Shown: piece after piece, positions 16,289 to 24,924 of the stretch
Position numbering within the stretch: position 1 is the stretch's first letter
How the letters are laid out: each line of letters opens with the position of its first letter
Assembly (NCBI GenBank): GCA_024636225.1
Contig: JAGXHN010000035.1
Span: 1 to 32,418 of the forward strand
DNA length: 32,418 nucleotides
Direction: 5' to 3'
DNA from: Desulfuromonadaceae bacterium
Lineage (GTDB): Bacteria; Desulfobacterota; Desulfuromonadia; Desulfuromonadales; UBA2294
Made by a program: the position numbers and the translations under genes
Notes under the pieces: generated by a model
Databases searched by the model: none
What the model was told of the DNA's origin: nothing
Seen by the model: only the letters and a program-made list of their open reading frames with translations

Positions 16289-17293
16289 CTAAACCCAGCA
16301 GTGCGGGTCGGGCTCACTGAAATCACCGGTCGTGGCAAATGCACGCGCTGTACAACCGCCCAGACACGCTTCAAACGATCCGCAATCACCACATTTCCCC
16401 TTAGCTTCCTTGTTGCGCATTTTGACCAGAATCGGGGATTTCTGCCAGAGTGTCTGGAAATCATCCCTGAGGATATTCCCGACCACCAGCGGGATAAACC
16501 CACACGGGGTAATATCACCATCCGGGCGTAAATGCAGGGAAAGTTTACCACAACTGCTCCCCTTGACCAATGAGTTTTCAGCATAGCCGGGGAGAGAGGC
16601 GATTACCGGATCATCGAACGAAATATCGATATCGGTGGTTTCATTTTTAACCGCCAGCGCCTCTATGTAAAAAGCTTTCCACTCTTGCGGGGTCAGATCG
16701 AGCTCTTCGCGGTTTTTGAAGCCGCGTCCGCTGCATTTGAAATTATGCAGATAGACTTGCGCAACGCCGTTCGCACGGGCCAGATCGAGAATATCACGAA
16801 AATTTTTATAATTAATCCGGGAGATGACGGCGCTTAGCGTACTGCGCAGACCGACTTTATGCAACGCCTGCAGCGCGTTGACAGCACGGTCATACGCTCC
16901 GGGCATACAACGAAAATCATCGTGCAGATCCGCTTCGGCGCTGTCCAGACTGATGCCGACACTTCTGAAGCCAACCTCTTTCAAACGGACGGCCGCCGTT
17001 TCATCGAGCAACCAGCCGTTTGAGTTCATCGACGGATTCAGCCCTTTACTGACCGCATAAGCGGCAATTTTGTAGAGATCAGCACAAATCAGCGGCTCAC
17101 CACCGCCGAAATTGATAAACGGAACCTGCTGCTCAGCCAGAACATCGATCACCCGAAAGTTCTCATCTGTCGACAACTCGTCGCTCACCTCTTCGCGGCT
17201 GTAACAGTGCTGACAACTGAAATTACAGCGGAAAGAGAGTGTCCAGTTGAAAGTCAAAGGAGCGGAGAACAGCGCGGTAAACGGCTCAGTCAT
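16289..17293 (-). CDS. Radical SAM/SPASM peptide maturase (GeoRSP type)
   Basis: A 334-residue radical SAM enzyme. The [4Fe-4S]/SAM motif is CNFSCQHC (C23, C27, C30), GGGEP (63-67) binds the SAM amino group, and a C-terminal SPASM region supplies cysteines for auxiliary clusters (SSCGKLSLHLRPDGDITPCGF, then KCGDCGSFEACLGGC and PHCWV at the end). Such enzymes modify ribosomal peptides, often forming carbon-sulfur or carbon-carbon bonds; the chemistry here is unknown. The gene overlaps the PqqD-like gene by 8 bp (ATGACTGA), so chaperone and maturase are translationally coupled. The 18-residue peptide starts 100 bp after its stop and is the obvious substrate. Confidence 0.93.
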   Translation of the reverse strand: MTEPFTALFSAPLTFNWTLSFRCNFSCQHCYSREEVSDELSTDENFRVIDVLAEQQVPFINFGGGEPLICADLYKIAAYAVSKGLNPSMNSNGWLLDETAAVRLKEVGFRSVGISLDSAEADLHDDFRCMPGAYDRAVNALQALHKVGLRSTLSAVISRINYKNFRDILDLARANGVAQVYLHNFKCSGRGFKNREELDLTPQEWKAFYIEALAVKNETTDIDISFDDPVIASLPGYAENSLVKGSSCGKLSLHLRPDGDITPCGFIPLVVGNILRDDFQTLWQKSPILVKMRNKEAKGKCGDCGSFEACLGGCTARAFATTGDFSEPDPHCWV

Positions 17294-17600
17294 AAATCAA
17301 CCACCCTCTCTGTATCAGATCTTCAATGAAGAGACAGACATCGGCATCAAGTTCTGAACGGTCCACATCATACTCAGCAGCCAGCAGATCGACCAGCTGC
17401 TCCTTCGATCGACTCCCATCGACAGATTGCCAGATAGTGCCGCCGATCATATTCAGCTGATGCATGGTTCCGCTGACAATCAGCAGAACCGTCCCCTGAT
17501 CACCCGGATCGGATCCCGCTTCAAGAGCCTTGAGAACCGCGGCTTCCCGCTGTTTTTCGACCCGCCAGACAATGTCGGGATTTCGTTTCAGTCGTCTCAC
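17286..17600 (-). CDS. PqqD-like peptide chaperone (RiPP recognition element)
   Basis: A 104-residue protein of the PqqD/RRE type: beta-strand region around TVLLIVSGTMHQLNMIGGTIWQSVDG, then a helical part SKEQLVDLLAAEYDVDRSELDADVCLFIEDLIQRGWL. In PqqD-type systems this winged-helix fold binds the leader of the precursor peptide and delivers it to the radical SAM enzyme. Start is GTG at 17600, with GAGG five bases upstream; the overlapping ATG two bases away runs straight into a stop. The N-terminal 30 residues (Arg/Lys rich) are an extension on the basic fold. It begins 21 bp after the YedE-like stop and overlaps the maturase gene. Confidence 0.88.
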   Translation of the reverse strand: MRRLKRNPDIVWRVEKQREAAVLKALEAGSDPGDQGTVLLIVSGTMHQLNMIGGTIWQSVDGSRSKEQLVDLLAAEYDVDRSELDADVCLFIEDLIQRGWLIYD

Positions 17601-17621
17601 ATTAACCTCATTCCTTAAATA

Positions 17622-18695
17622 TCAGGCGGTCGCCCGCTCGCGAAACAGTAGTGATGTGGTCAGGACAAAGATCAATCCGACCAGAACAGCTACCTGTCCA
17701 TAAAAAGAGACCCCCGCCGCTGTCGCCGAAATGTTCCACGATTGAACAATTCCGGCGCCGGTCAACATCCCGAGGACCACCATTCCGGCGTCCGTATCCC
17801 CTTCACCAGCCTTCACCAGCTGTCGAAACGGGCAGCCGCCAATCAGGACCGACATCCAGCCGACCAGAAGCATCCCGGCAAAACTCCAGAACATGTCAAA
17901 ATGTGCGCCGGGCTGGCCATAGAGACCGAGTCGAAACGACCCGGTCAAGAGACTGGTAACAACCGCAGCCAGAACCATGGCGACAAGCCCCCAGAAGAGC
18001 GGTGCCCGAAAACCGATCAGGAACAGATCTCGCAGCGCGCCGGTGATGCAGAATCGGCTTCTTTGCGCCAGAACACCGATCAGCAGAGCGACCAGCAGGG
18101 AGACCAGCACCGGAGCGTGCTGAGCCGCACTCCCCCGTTCGGAAAAGAGGATAAACGCCGGCCGGACAAACAGCAGCAGCAGGAAAAAGAGAAACAGCAG
18201 CGGAACCAGCACCCCCCCGCCGTTGCGCTGCGTCTCACCCCGATCGATATGGACGCCGGAGGTCAAGCCGCGGGTAGCGATACCGACCCCGACTAGCAGG
18301 CCGAGCAGACCGGACCAGACAGTCATATCTCCGGCGGTCAGTCGCAAAAAAAGTTTAATCGGACAACCGATAAAAACCGCACAGCCGACAATCAGAAAAA
18401 AACCGGACATAAAGCGAAAAATCGGCGCCTTGCCGCCGCGGGTTTTAAACTCTTTACCAACCAGAGCGCTCGCCATGGCGCCGAGGATAAAACCGGGGAG
18501 TTCCGGTCGCAGATACTGCATCCGGGTATCAGGGTGCAGACCGAGGGCTCCGGCTGTATTTTCCAGAAAGCAGGAGATGCAGATTCCAGAGTGTTCAGGG
18601 TTCCCCCAAAATGCGAGCAATACACCGAATGTTCCGAGAACTCCCCCCGAAACAATAACCAGCCAGACGTGACGGTCGGTCAGTAATCGCCTCAT
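17622..18695 (-). CDS. YedE-family (YeeE/YedE) selenium/sulfur-related membrane protein
   Basis: A 357-residue polytopic inner-membrane protein, roughly nine membrane spans. It carries the family's paired cysteine signatures: SGICISCFLEN early, VFIGCPIKLFLR, RSRFCITGALRD and the second repeat LIGGCPFRQLV. YeeE/YedE proteins include thiosulfate transporters that use conserved cysteines, and a YedE branch is linked to selenium metabolism. I read this one as the latter type because of its cysteine desulfurase neighbour, but the imported compound is not known. ATGA overlap with the TPR-like gene upstream. The middle contains a Phe/Leu-rich span (LVPLLFLFFLLLLFV). Confidence 0.88.
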   Translation of the reverse strand: MRRLLTDRHVWLVIVSGGVLGTFGVLLAFWGNPEHSGICISCFLENTAGALGLHPDTRMQYLRPELPGFILGAMASALVGKEFKTRGGKAPIFRFMSGFFLIVGCAVFIGCPIKLFLRLTAGDMTVWSGLLGLLVGVGIATRGLTSGVHIDRGETQRNGGGVLVPLLFLFFLLLLFVRPAFILFSERGSAAQHAPVLVSLLVALLIGVLAQRSRFCITGALRDLFLIGFRAPLFWGLVAMVLAAVVTSLLTGSFRLGLYGQPGAHFDMFWSFAGMLLVGWMSVLIGGCPFRQLVKAGEGDTDAGMVVLGMLTGAGIVQSWNISATAAGVSFYGQVAVLVGLIFVLTTSLLFRERATA

Positions 18696-19228
18696 TCACA
18701 CCCTCCGGCCAGACGACTCTGCAGATAATAGATGTTGTTCAACGCCTCGTTCCATGTCCGGCTGTCCGGGGTTTTTTCGACCCTGTTCTTGATAAGAGGG
18801 AGCTCTGCTTCAACCAGAGCCGTTATCTCCTGATGCCGACCGAGCAGACTGCGCGCATCGATATAATCACCATTTTGCCGTACACCGAGCACATAAGCCG
18901 CAATCCCCTCGGCGATCGCCCCCTGCTCCAGCAACAGAGAACCACGCAGAATGGAAGCATGAGCTTCTCCGGGGAAATCACGTTCGAGCTCTTCGAGTTT
19001 CAACAAAGCGGCCGCCCTATTCCCGGCAGCAGCAAGTTCTTCGACCGGGGCATAAGTTTCGAGCAGAAAGGCGATTCTGGCCTTCTCCTGCAGAACCAGT
19101 TCGAGGCGTTTATCCTGTTTCCTGACTGTCGACCCGTCAGCCGGGGAGAAGAAGAGCAGATAAAAAAGAGCAATGACCAATCCGCCTAAAGCAAACCAGT
19201 GCATTCTATCGAAAAAATCACGAAACAA
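18692..19228 (-). CDS. Membrane-anchored TPR-like protein
   Basis: A 178-residue protein with one N-terminal membrane span (WFALGGLVIALFYLLFF, about 11-27) and a helical remainder with TPR-like repeats (NRAAALLKLEELERDFPGEAHASILRGSLLLEQGAIAEGIAAYVLGVRQNGDYIDARSLLG). It is probably a scaffold facing the periplasm, similar in outline to NrfG/CcmH-type helpers, but I do not recognise a named family. Start is TTG at 19228, chosen because CAGGAG lies eight bases upstream; the ATG at 19204 has no such site. It begins 2 bp after the PhnD-like stop. Confidence 0.78.
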   Translation of the reverse strand: MFRDFFDRMHWFALGGLVIALFYLLFFSPADGSTVRKQDKRLELVLQEKARIAFLLETYAPVEELAAAGNRAAALLKLEELERDFPGEAHASILRGSLLLEQGAIAEGIAAYVLGVRQNGDYIDARSLLGRHQEITALVEAELPLIKNRVEKTPDSRTWNEALNNIYYLQSRLAGGCE

Positions 19229-19230
19229 GA

Positions 19231-20154
19231 TTAAAACTCCTGATAAGGGGGCATATTAGCATTTTTGGCCATTCGCCGGATCGGATCGTAATCAGCATCC
19301 TCCAGTTGAGCAAAGCCGTCAATCCAGGCAGAATCGAGAACCTTGACTGTTTCACCCTGGTAAGTAACCGTCGATTCCGGGGTCAGATCGAGAAGTAACA
19401 ACCGGAACTTTTCAGCCAGCTCGTCGGGAATCTGACGGGCAGCGCCAAAGGTGCAGTAAGGGAAGATTTCACTCTGAGCGATAATATTGAAATCATCCGC
19501 CGTGATCTTGCCGTCCCGGATCATCAACTCCAGATCGAGAGCCGGTGCGGCGGCGACATCATACTTGCCGAAGTAGACCCCGTAAACAACCTTCTCGTGC
19601 TTGAAGGAACCGCGCGGAATTCCGTAATAGGCGAGATCCTGCTCCGGATTGATTCCGGCTTGCAGCATCAGATCATACTGGGCCAGAAATCCCGACGGAG
19701 CGAGCTGTGGTCCGAACAGCAGATACTTCCCTTTCAGGTCGGCGAGGGTCTTTATCCCGCTATCTTTTCGCGAAATCAGGGTTCCGGCTGTTCTGGGACC
19801 GTATTGACCCCGTTTTTCCGTCGCCAGAAGACGCAGATTCTTCTGTTCCCGCAAAATAATATAGAGCAGAGAATTGGTATGTGTAAAATCGAACTCGCCT
19901 TTATGAAAACGCTCAGCAAACTCCTGAGTATCGACGGAGACCAGTTCAAAATCGATACCGAGCTTTTGTGACAGATATTCATTCAGCGGCCCGAATCGCG
20001 CACGGGTCTCTGCTTCGCTGTTGCAGTTCATGTAACCGATCCGCATTTTTGGTCTCTCCTTGACCGCATCGCAACCGGCCAGCAGAGATCCTGTCAGCAG
20101 CAGAAAGAGGAGACCCGCCGCCAATTTCAAAATAAATTTACTCCGTAAACACAT
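19231..20154 (-). CDS. PhnD-like periplasmic substrate-binding lipoprotein
   Basis: A 307-residue lipoprotein (signal with LLAGC lipobox) of the phosphonate/phosphite-binding PhnD superfamily: MRIGYMNCNSEAETRARFGPLNEYLSQKLGIDFELVSV, DFTHTNSLLYIILRE, GTLISRKDSGIKTLADLKGKYLLFGPQLAPSGFLAQYDLM. Such proteins usually feed an ABC importer, or act as sensor domains. Here no permease or ATPase is nearby, so it may bind a ligand or a cofactor intermediate for the operon. The ATG at 20154 has AAAGGA eight bases upstream and is preferred to the GTG two codons earlier. Confidence 0.88.
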   Translation of the reverse strand: MCLRSKFILKLAAGLLFLLLTGSLLAGCDAVKERPKMRIGYMNCNSEAETRARFGPLNEYLSQKLGIDFELVSVDTQEFAERFHKGEFDFTHTNSLLYIILREQKNLRLLATEKRGQYGPRTAGTLISRKDSGIKTLADLKGKYLLFGPQLAPSGFLAQYDLMLQAGINPEQDLAYYGIPRGSFKHEKVVYGVYFGKYDVAAAPALDLELMIRDGKITADDFNIIAQSEIFPYCTFGAARQIPDELAEKFRLLLLDLTPESTVTYQGETVKVLDSAWIDGFAQLEDADYDPIRRMAKNANMPPYQEF

Positions 20155-20176
20155 ACACACTGTCCTTTAATATCAG

Positions 20177-21256
20177 TCACTCTGCCAGCAGAGGAGGGGC
20201 TGTTAAGGGGGTTTGAATCGACACCAGGCCAAAACCGTTTCGATCATGACCATCACGAACCAGAGTCGCAATCTCATTAATATCAGAGCTGCCCCACCAG
20301 TTACCGACGATCTGCAGATCTTCTGTCCCATCGTTAATAATGGCGAAGAGATCATTGTCCAGGATCTGATTATCCTGCAAAACCAGAGTCGCATTCAGAA
20401 CCCGCACTCCGGCGCGACCATTTTCCAAGATCCGGGATGAGTCGACTGTCAGATTTGACTCCTCAGCAAAAAGACCATGCTCGCTATTCCCGATCAGGGT
20501 CGATCTGGCGATCAATCCGGACGTGCGTTGCAGATAGAGTCCTCGCCGGTTATTGCGAACCGTGATCCGGTCCAGCTCAACCTGTGACTCTTTAAAATTG
20601 ATCCCGTTGATCAGATTATTCTCAACCAGCGTATCATTCATCGTGACCCGGCTATTCACAGTACGAACCCCCCAGTAGCTCCCTCGAACCACTGAGTCGG
20701 CGATCGTCACGGTTGAATCCCTGAATTGGAGACCATTGAGATTGTCGCTGAACAAACAAGCATAAATCTGCACATCCGACTCCTGAAACTGGGCAGCGCG
20801 CCGGTTGTAAGCGAAGGTCGAATAAGAGAGTCTCCCCCGACCAAAATGAGCATGAAAACCGCGATAAGCATATTCAACACGACAATGCTCCAACAGGTTT
20901 TCCTGCATCGAAGCCATCATGTTGATCGCCCCCCAATCTCCGGGGGTCGGACGGTCTTCTGCCGAGGTAAAGAGAATCGGTTGTTCAGCTGTACCTTGGG
21001 CAATAAAACGCCCCTGGATAAAAATTTCATGTTCACCGATCTGATCCTGATTACTGTCGAACCGGGTAAAACGGACCGTGGTGCCGGGACGAACCTCCAG
21101 GGTCACGCCGGGGGCGACAGTGACGATACCGTCAATCAGAATATCACCCTCCCAGACGGTATTCTTCCAGATGGTATTTTCCCCTTCATATTTTTGATCG
21201 GCCAGAGACGGAGTTCCGATCAGAATTAAAATGACAATAAGCAGGAAGCGCATCAT
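20177..21256 (-). CDS. Secreted right-handed beta-helix protein, NosD-like
   Basis: A 359-residue exported protein with a Sec signal (MMRFLLIVILILIGTPSLA). After it comes a long run of about 22-residue beta-helix coils in the NosD/parallel beta-helix style (for example DSTVTIADSVVRGSYWGVRT, NNLINGINFKESQVELDRITVRNNRRGLYL, NATLVLQDNQILDNDLFAI), ending in NWWGS. NosD proteins sit in the periplasm and help assemble the nitrous oxide reductase copper site; other members of the fold bind polysaccharide. Start ATG at 21256 has CAGGAG eight bases upstream and overlaps the previous stop (ATGA). Confidence 0.88.
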   Translation of the reverse strand: MMRFLLIVILILIGTPSLADQKYEGENTIWKNTVWEGDILIDGIVTVAPGVTLEVRPGTTVRFTRFDSNQDQIGEHEIFIQGRFIAQGTAEQPILFTSAEDRPTPGDWGAINMMASMQENLLEHCRVEYAYRGFHAHFGRGRLSYSTFAYNRRAAQFQESDVQIYACLFSDNLNGLQFRDSTVTIADSVVRGSYWGVRTVNSRVTMNDTLVENNLINGINFKESQVELDRITVRNNRRGLYLQRTSGLIARSTLIGNSEHGLFAEESNLTVDSSRILENGRAGVRVLNATLVLQDNQILDNDLFAIINDGTEDLQIVGNWWGSSDINEIATLVRDGHDRNGFGLVSIQTPLTAPPLLAE

Positions 21257-22062
21257 TTTTTCAACTCCTGCCGGGAAAGCAACTGACGCCACGCGGTCGT
21301 ATTTTCAGAGAGCTGCAGAGCGTCGGACGTAAAGAGAGTCGCAGAGACCAGCCCGATCGCATTATGCTGCGAGCGATTACGACTTAAAACGGGACGACTC
21401 GACCGATCGATAGTGATCCCCTCTTCTTCATTCTGGCGGATGATATTTTCGACCAGTTTCGGCGCTGCGCCCTGCCAGATAAACAGGCCCCCTTCGCCGT
21501 TGCTGATCAGATTGCGTTCCAGCAGAGGTGATCCAGACTGAATCACCACGCCGTAACGATTCATTTCAAGTCGACTGTCGCTCAGATCGACCTCGGCATC
21601 GATCATCAACAGACCGGTCTCGGCGCCACTTATTTGAGAGTATCGAATCGAAGAAGCCTCTGCGTTATCCAGAAGTATCCCCGCCCAGGCCGGATCGGCA
21701 AGCGTCGTCTTCTGTTCGGGGAAAAACCGTACCGGCGCCGCAGGCGTCCCTTCAATCTGAATAGAGCCGCGAATTAGCAGCTCGGTCATTGAAGAGAGAA
21801 ACTCCGGATCGATCTTGGTCACCTCTGCCCGGCGCACATAAATGCTGCTGCCAGATTTGATAATGAGGCGACTCCCTTTCGGAATCAGCAGGTCGCTCAC
21901 CAGAAGATATTCCCCCTGCAGAACCGTTTCCCCGGTCAACACGCCGCTGATCGGTGACAACAAAACCGGTGCAGGCGGTGGCGACAGATAAGGCTCTGCA
22001 ACAAATGCGGCTGGCGCACAGGCCGTTAGAGTGAGAAGAAATATAATTAAAAAATGACGCAT
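21253..22062 (-). CDS. Right-handed beta-helix lipoprotein
   Basis: A 269-residue lipoprotein (MRHFLIIFLLTLTAC, lipobox Cys near 15) with a Pro-rich linker and a beta-helix body: RGSIQIEGTPAAPVRF, DNAEASSIRYSQISGAETGLLMIDAEVDLSDSRLEMNRYGVVIQSGSPLLERNLISNGEGGLFIWQ. It is clearly related in fold to the gene that follows. I use the ATG at 22062, which shares a base with the upstream stop (TGATG); an in-frame ATG at 22071 is also possible. Likely periplasmic or outer-membrane anchored. Confidence 0.85.
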   Translation of the reverse strand: MRHFLIIFLLTLTACAPAAFVAEPYLSPPPAPVLLSPISGVLTGETVLQGEYLLVSDLLIPKGSRLIIKSGSSIYVRRAEVTKIDPEFLSSMTELLIRGSIQIEGTPAAPVRFFPEQKTTLADPAWAGILLDNAEASSIRYSQISGAETGLLMIDAEVDLSDSRLEMNRYGVVIQSGSPLLERNLISNGEGGLFIWQGAAPKLVENIIRQNEEEGITIDRSSRPVLSRNRSQHNAIGLVSATLFTSDALQLSENTTAWRQLLSRQELKK

Positions 22063-22544
22063 CAGATCCATCTCTGCACAACCAGAAAATGCCGCACGAC
22101 ATCCATTGCCAGTGCCCCGGTTTCAACTTCTGCCACTAAAGATTTCACATGATCGACGGTCAGCTTCTTTTCAAGACGGGCCAGAGTCGTTCGCACCGTC
22201 GTAAACTGCAGGTCGTTATCGATTCGCGGGCCGGTAATCAAGGGTGAAAAACCGGTAATTTCCATCAGAACAACAGTGCCGTCTCTATGATTTGGTATAA
22301 AAGAAAAATCGATTTTTTCGGCGGCAATCTCACCTTGTGGATCACGCCCGGCCAGAGGGATTCGCTCCACATCGATTCCGGTCGTCTCCTTGATGAAGAT
22401 GGCGACAAACGACGTCAGGACCTGATCCGTCGGACTCTCCCCGATACCGAGATAGAGCTTCGGCCCAAAACAGCCGAAAACCGGTACGCTCAAAAGCATC
22501 AGGAGCAAAAAGCTCACCGTTAGAATCAGCGGACGAATAGCCAT
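22062..22544 (-). CDS. Short OpuAC-like substrate-binding lipoprotein
   Basis: A 160-residue protein with a hydrophobic signal and a possible lipobox VFGC (Cys near residue 25). The mature part begins KLYLGIGESPTDQVLTSFVAIFIKETTGIDVERI, which resembles the start of the glycine betaine-binding OpuAC domain, and goes on to IDFSFIPNHRD. OpuAC proteins are about twice this length, so this is either a truncated single lobe or a specialised small version. No cognate permease or ATPase is in the window. It overlaps the end of the iron-sulfur protein gene by 19 bp. Confidence 0.7.
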   Translation of the reverse strand: MAIRPLILTVSFLLLMLLSVPVFGCFGPKLYLGIGESPTDQVLTSFVAIFIKETTGIDVERIPLAGRDPQGEIAAEKIDFSFIPNHRDGTVVLMEITGFSPLITGPRIDNDLQFTTVRTTLARLEKKLTVDHVKSLVAEVETGALAMDVVRHFLVVQRWI

Positions 22545-24013
22545 TCAATCACCGTTGAAAAATAGCAGACGGTCGGAATCAGAACCGAAACAATCGCTGC
22601 TGGTAAAAATCCGGGGCGACCTTGTCGGACAGCAACCTTTCTGGCAACCAGAAAGGAGAGGAGCAGACCGACGATCAACAGAAGAAGAACGACCCATTTA
22701 AGAATATCGAGGGAGATCACAGCGCCCGGAGTTGCGACTGTCTGCATGACATTCATCGCCAGAAAGCTCTTAACGCCGGAAGGGTCGACAAGAGCAAACG
22801 GCAGATATGCGGCCTTGGCGTTAATCTTGACGATCGCCAATACAGCATGAGCGGTGAGGAGTGCCGGAATCATCGGCAGAGCCAGCTGGCCGACGGAACT
22901 CCAGAAACCGGACTGTTCATCATGAACAAAAAGGCCGGGCCCGGCATCGGGAGCAGTTATCGAGGTCGTTCTGATCGCGGCAGCACGCAAAATCAGATAA
23001 CCCGGCAGCATCAAAAGGGACGGCAACAGCAGAGCGACCCAGATCGCCGCCAGAAAATAGTATCCCGACTCCTGCCAGCCGAGGAGCACGGCCACCTCCT
23101 GCGGCAGCCAGAACAGCAGCTGACGCAGCTCAACATAAACCTTGCTGAAATTGGCGGTCAACATGCCGAACAGAACCAGAAAAAAAAGCGTTTCACTCTT
23201 GCGCAGGCCGGTCTCGATATCTGCCAGCCAGGGGCGAAAGCCGACTTTTATATTCTCTTTATCGCAATTATGAAAGCAGTTGAGACAAAAGGTGCAATCG
23301 GCACTGTCGGCGAGCGCAACCGGAACAAGATCGACCGGGCATCCATCGAGACGTCGATGCCGATAAAGAACAGAGCCGCCGAGTTGATGTTTTTGCCACT
23401 CCTGCGGCTCCGACACGCAGCGTTGACTATCACAACCGGCACAAACCGACGTCTGCTTGACACGAAGCTGAAACGGCGCCACCCGGGCATAAAGTCCAAA
23501 CACCGCACCGGCCGGGCAGAACAGAAGACAGAAGGCCCGCTGCCGATACAACAGACCGGCGCCGATCGTCAACAGCAGACAGAAGGTCAGCAGAATCGCC
23601 GTATAGTCCGGAAACCGATGCAGTTTAAAAAAATAAATCGCCAGTTGTAAAAAGACAAGAACCAGCGTCACCGATATAAAATTACGCAACCAGAGCGGCA
23701 TCTCGCGTCGCAGACCGAAACGGGAGACGATACCGTTCAGCCATCCGAGTGGGCAGACCGAACACCAGAACCGACCGAACAGCAGAGCGATAAAGACGAT
23801 CCCCATCAGCCACCAGACCCAGAAGAGATGATTGGTCAGATTTGTGTACATCAATGGATCAGGGAGCGAAAGACCCGGAACAGCGTGCTGATGCCAGCCC
23901 CAGGCGATCATCGCCACCGTCAAAGCCAGAGTCGTCAGACGGGCGATTCTCCAGAACCAGACGGAACGGAGAAGAACACCGAAAACGGGGATGTTAAAAA
24001 TATTATCGCGCAT
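22526..24013 (-). CDS. NapH/NosR-like polytopic 4Fe-4S membrane protein
   Basis: A 495-residue inner-membrane protein. Membrane-side cysteine motifs RFWCSVCPLGW (C84, C87) and FCLLFCPAGA (C162, C166) match the NapH/NosR/CcoG group, followed by ferredoxin-like sites CAGCDSQRC (C191, C194, C199), C225 and CTFCLNCFHNC (C240, C243, C246, C250). Several membrane spans then follow in the C-terminal half. Proteins of this type move electrons from quinol or cytoplasmic donors across the membrane. I use the ATG at 24013 (MRDNIFNIP, GGAAA upstream), 11 bp after the HEAT gene stop. The C-terminal membrane extension is longer than in NapH itself. Confidence 0.88.
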   Translation of the reverse strand: MRDNIFNIPVFGVLLRSVWFWRIARLTTLALTVAMIAWGWHQHAVPGLSLPDPLMYTNLTNHLFWVWWLMGIVFIALLFGRFWCSVCPLGWLNGIVSRFGLRREMPLWLRNFISVTLVLVFLQLAIYFFKLHRFPDYTAILLTFCLLLTIGAGLLYRQRAFCLLFCPAGAVFGLYARVAPFQLRVKQTSVCAGCDSQRCVSEPQEWQKHQLGGSVLYRHRRLDGCPVDLVPVALADSADCTFCLNCFHNCDKENIKVGFRPWLADIETGLRKSETLFFLVLFGMLTANFSKVYVELRQLLFWLPQEVAVLLGWQESGYYFLAAIWVALLLPSLLMLPGYLILRAAAIRTTSITAPDAGPGLFVHDEQSGFWSSVGQLALPMIPALLTAHAVLAIVKINAKAAYLPFALVDPSGVKSFLAMNVMQTVATPGAVISLDILKWVVLLLLIVGLLLSFLVARKVAVRQGRPGFLPAAIVSVLIPTVCYFSTVIEWLFVR

Positions 24014-24024
24014 AGTTTCCAGAC

Positions 24025-24924
24025 TTAATGATAGACCGTATAAGGAGCGACCATCTCGCCGGACGCATCTCTGTAATTGACGGCATGACCGGTAATCGTC
24101 GACAACGAACGGGCTGACCATTCACGGACAACCATTACCTCGTCCTCAAGACCGAGCCGTAAAGGCGCTTCCGACAACGGGGTGCCGAGCGACCCGAGAG
24201 CCATCGCCGCATTCATACGAACCTGCCACTCTGTATCGGACAACCCTTGAATCAGCGCCTGCTCGGCACGCGAATCACGCAGCTTGCCAAGAGCCAGAAA
24301 CGCCTCATTGCGAGCCGGGCCTGAAACATGCCTGAGCAACGGATCGAGTGAGCGTTTAGCGCCGATATCACCAAGAGCGCGAATGATCGCGGCAGTAGCG
24401 CGTTCCGACGAAGTATCGAGTGCCGCAATCAGCGGATCGACTGCTCCCTGATTAAATTTTATAAGAGAACGTGTGGCATAACGTCTGACCTGCATAACAT
24501 CGTCATCCAGCGCCCTGATCAGCGCCGGTATTCCGTCCGGAGCCCCTATTTCACCAAGCGCCCAGGCAGCAACATAACGGCGCTTATAAGCCGTGTCAGC
24601 CAACACCTCTGCAATCGTCGGAACAGCCCGAGCGACCTTAAGGGTCCCGAGGGCAGCAATCACCCTCTCCCTCTGCTCAGGATGTCGGGATTTGATATTT
24701 TCGAGAAGAGGTTCGATAACAGCATCCCCCGATTCAATAACGATCCGGTAAAGTCGGTCATTGACTTCGGGCGTCGCCGTTGCGAAATGCCGAACCAATT
24801 CCCGCCCTGCCGAGACATCGCCGCCACGCGCCTGTCCGGCCAAAGTATCCAAATCGAGAGTTCTCTGATTCTGGCAGGCTGAGATCAACAGACTCAGGAG
24901 CAGAACAGTCAATAGTCGCTTCAT
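24025..24924 (-). CDS. HEAT-repeat lipoprotein
   Basis: A 299-residue lipoprotein (MKRLLTVLLLSLLISAC lipobox) made of about six HEAT/PBS-type helical repeats, for example YKRRYVAAWALGEIGAPDGIPALIRALDDD, VMQVRRYATRSLIKF, ERATAAIIRALGDIGAKRSLDPLLRHV and EWQVRMNAAMALGSLGTPLSEAPLRLGL. Such superhelices bind protein partners, so a scaffold role on the outside of the membrane is likely. The start ATG shares one base with the stop of the upstream gene (TAATG). Confidence 0.87.
   Translation of the reverse strand: MKRLLTVLLLSLLISACQNQRTLDLDTLAGQARGGDVSAGRELVRHFATATPEVNDRLYRIVIESGDAVIEPLLENIKSRHPEQRERVIAALGTLKVARAVPTIAEVLADTAYKRRYVAAWALGEIGAPDGIPALIRALDDDVMQVRRYATRSLIKFNQGAVDPLIAALDTSSERATAAIIRALGDIGAKRSLDPLLRHVSGPARNEAFLALGKLRDSRAEQALIQGLSDTEWQVRMNAAMALGSLGTPLSEAPLRLGLEDEVMVVREWSARSLSTITGHAVNYRDASGEMVAPYTVYH

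Noticed and set aside
16210..16584. A 124-residue frame over the end of the radical SAM gene as a longer precursor
   Set aside because: It lies in another frame of the maturase coding sequence and stops before the peptide's ribosome site; the product is Arg/Trp/Ser-rich without family features.
22622..23650. A 342-residue plus-strand frame antisense to the iron-sulfur membrane protein
   Set aside because: Gln/Arg-rich, with no recognisable domain. The opposite strand has cysteine cluster motifs, membrane spans and operon context.
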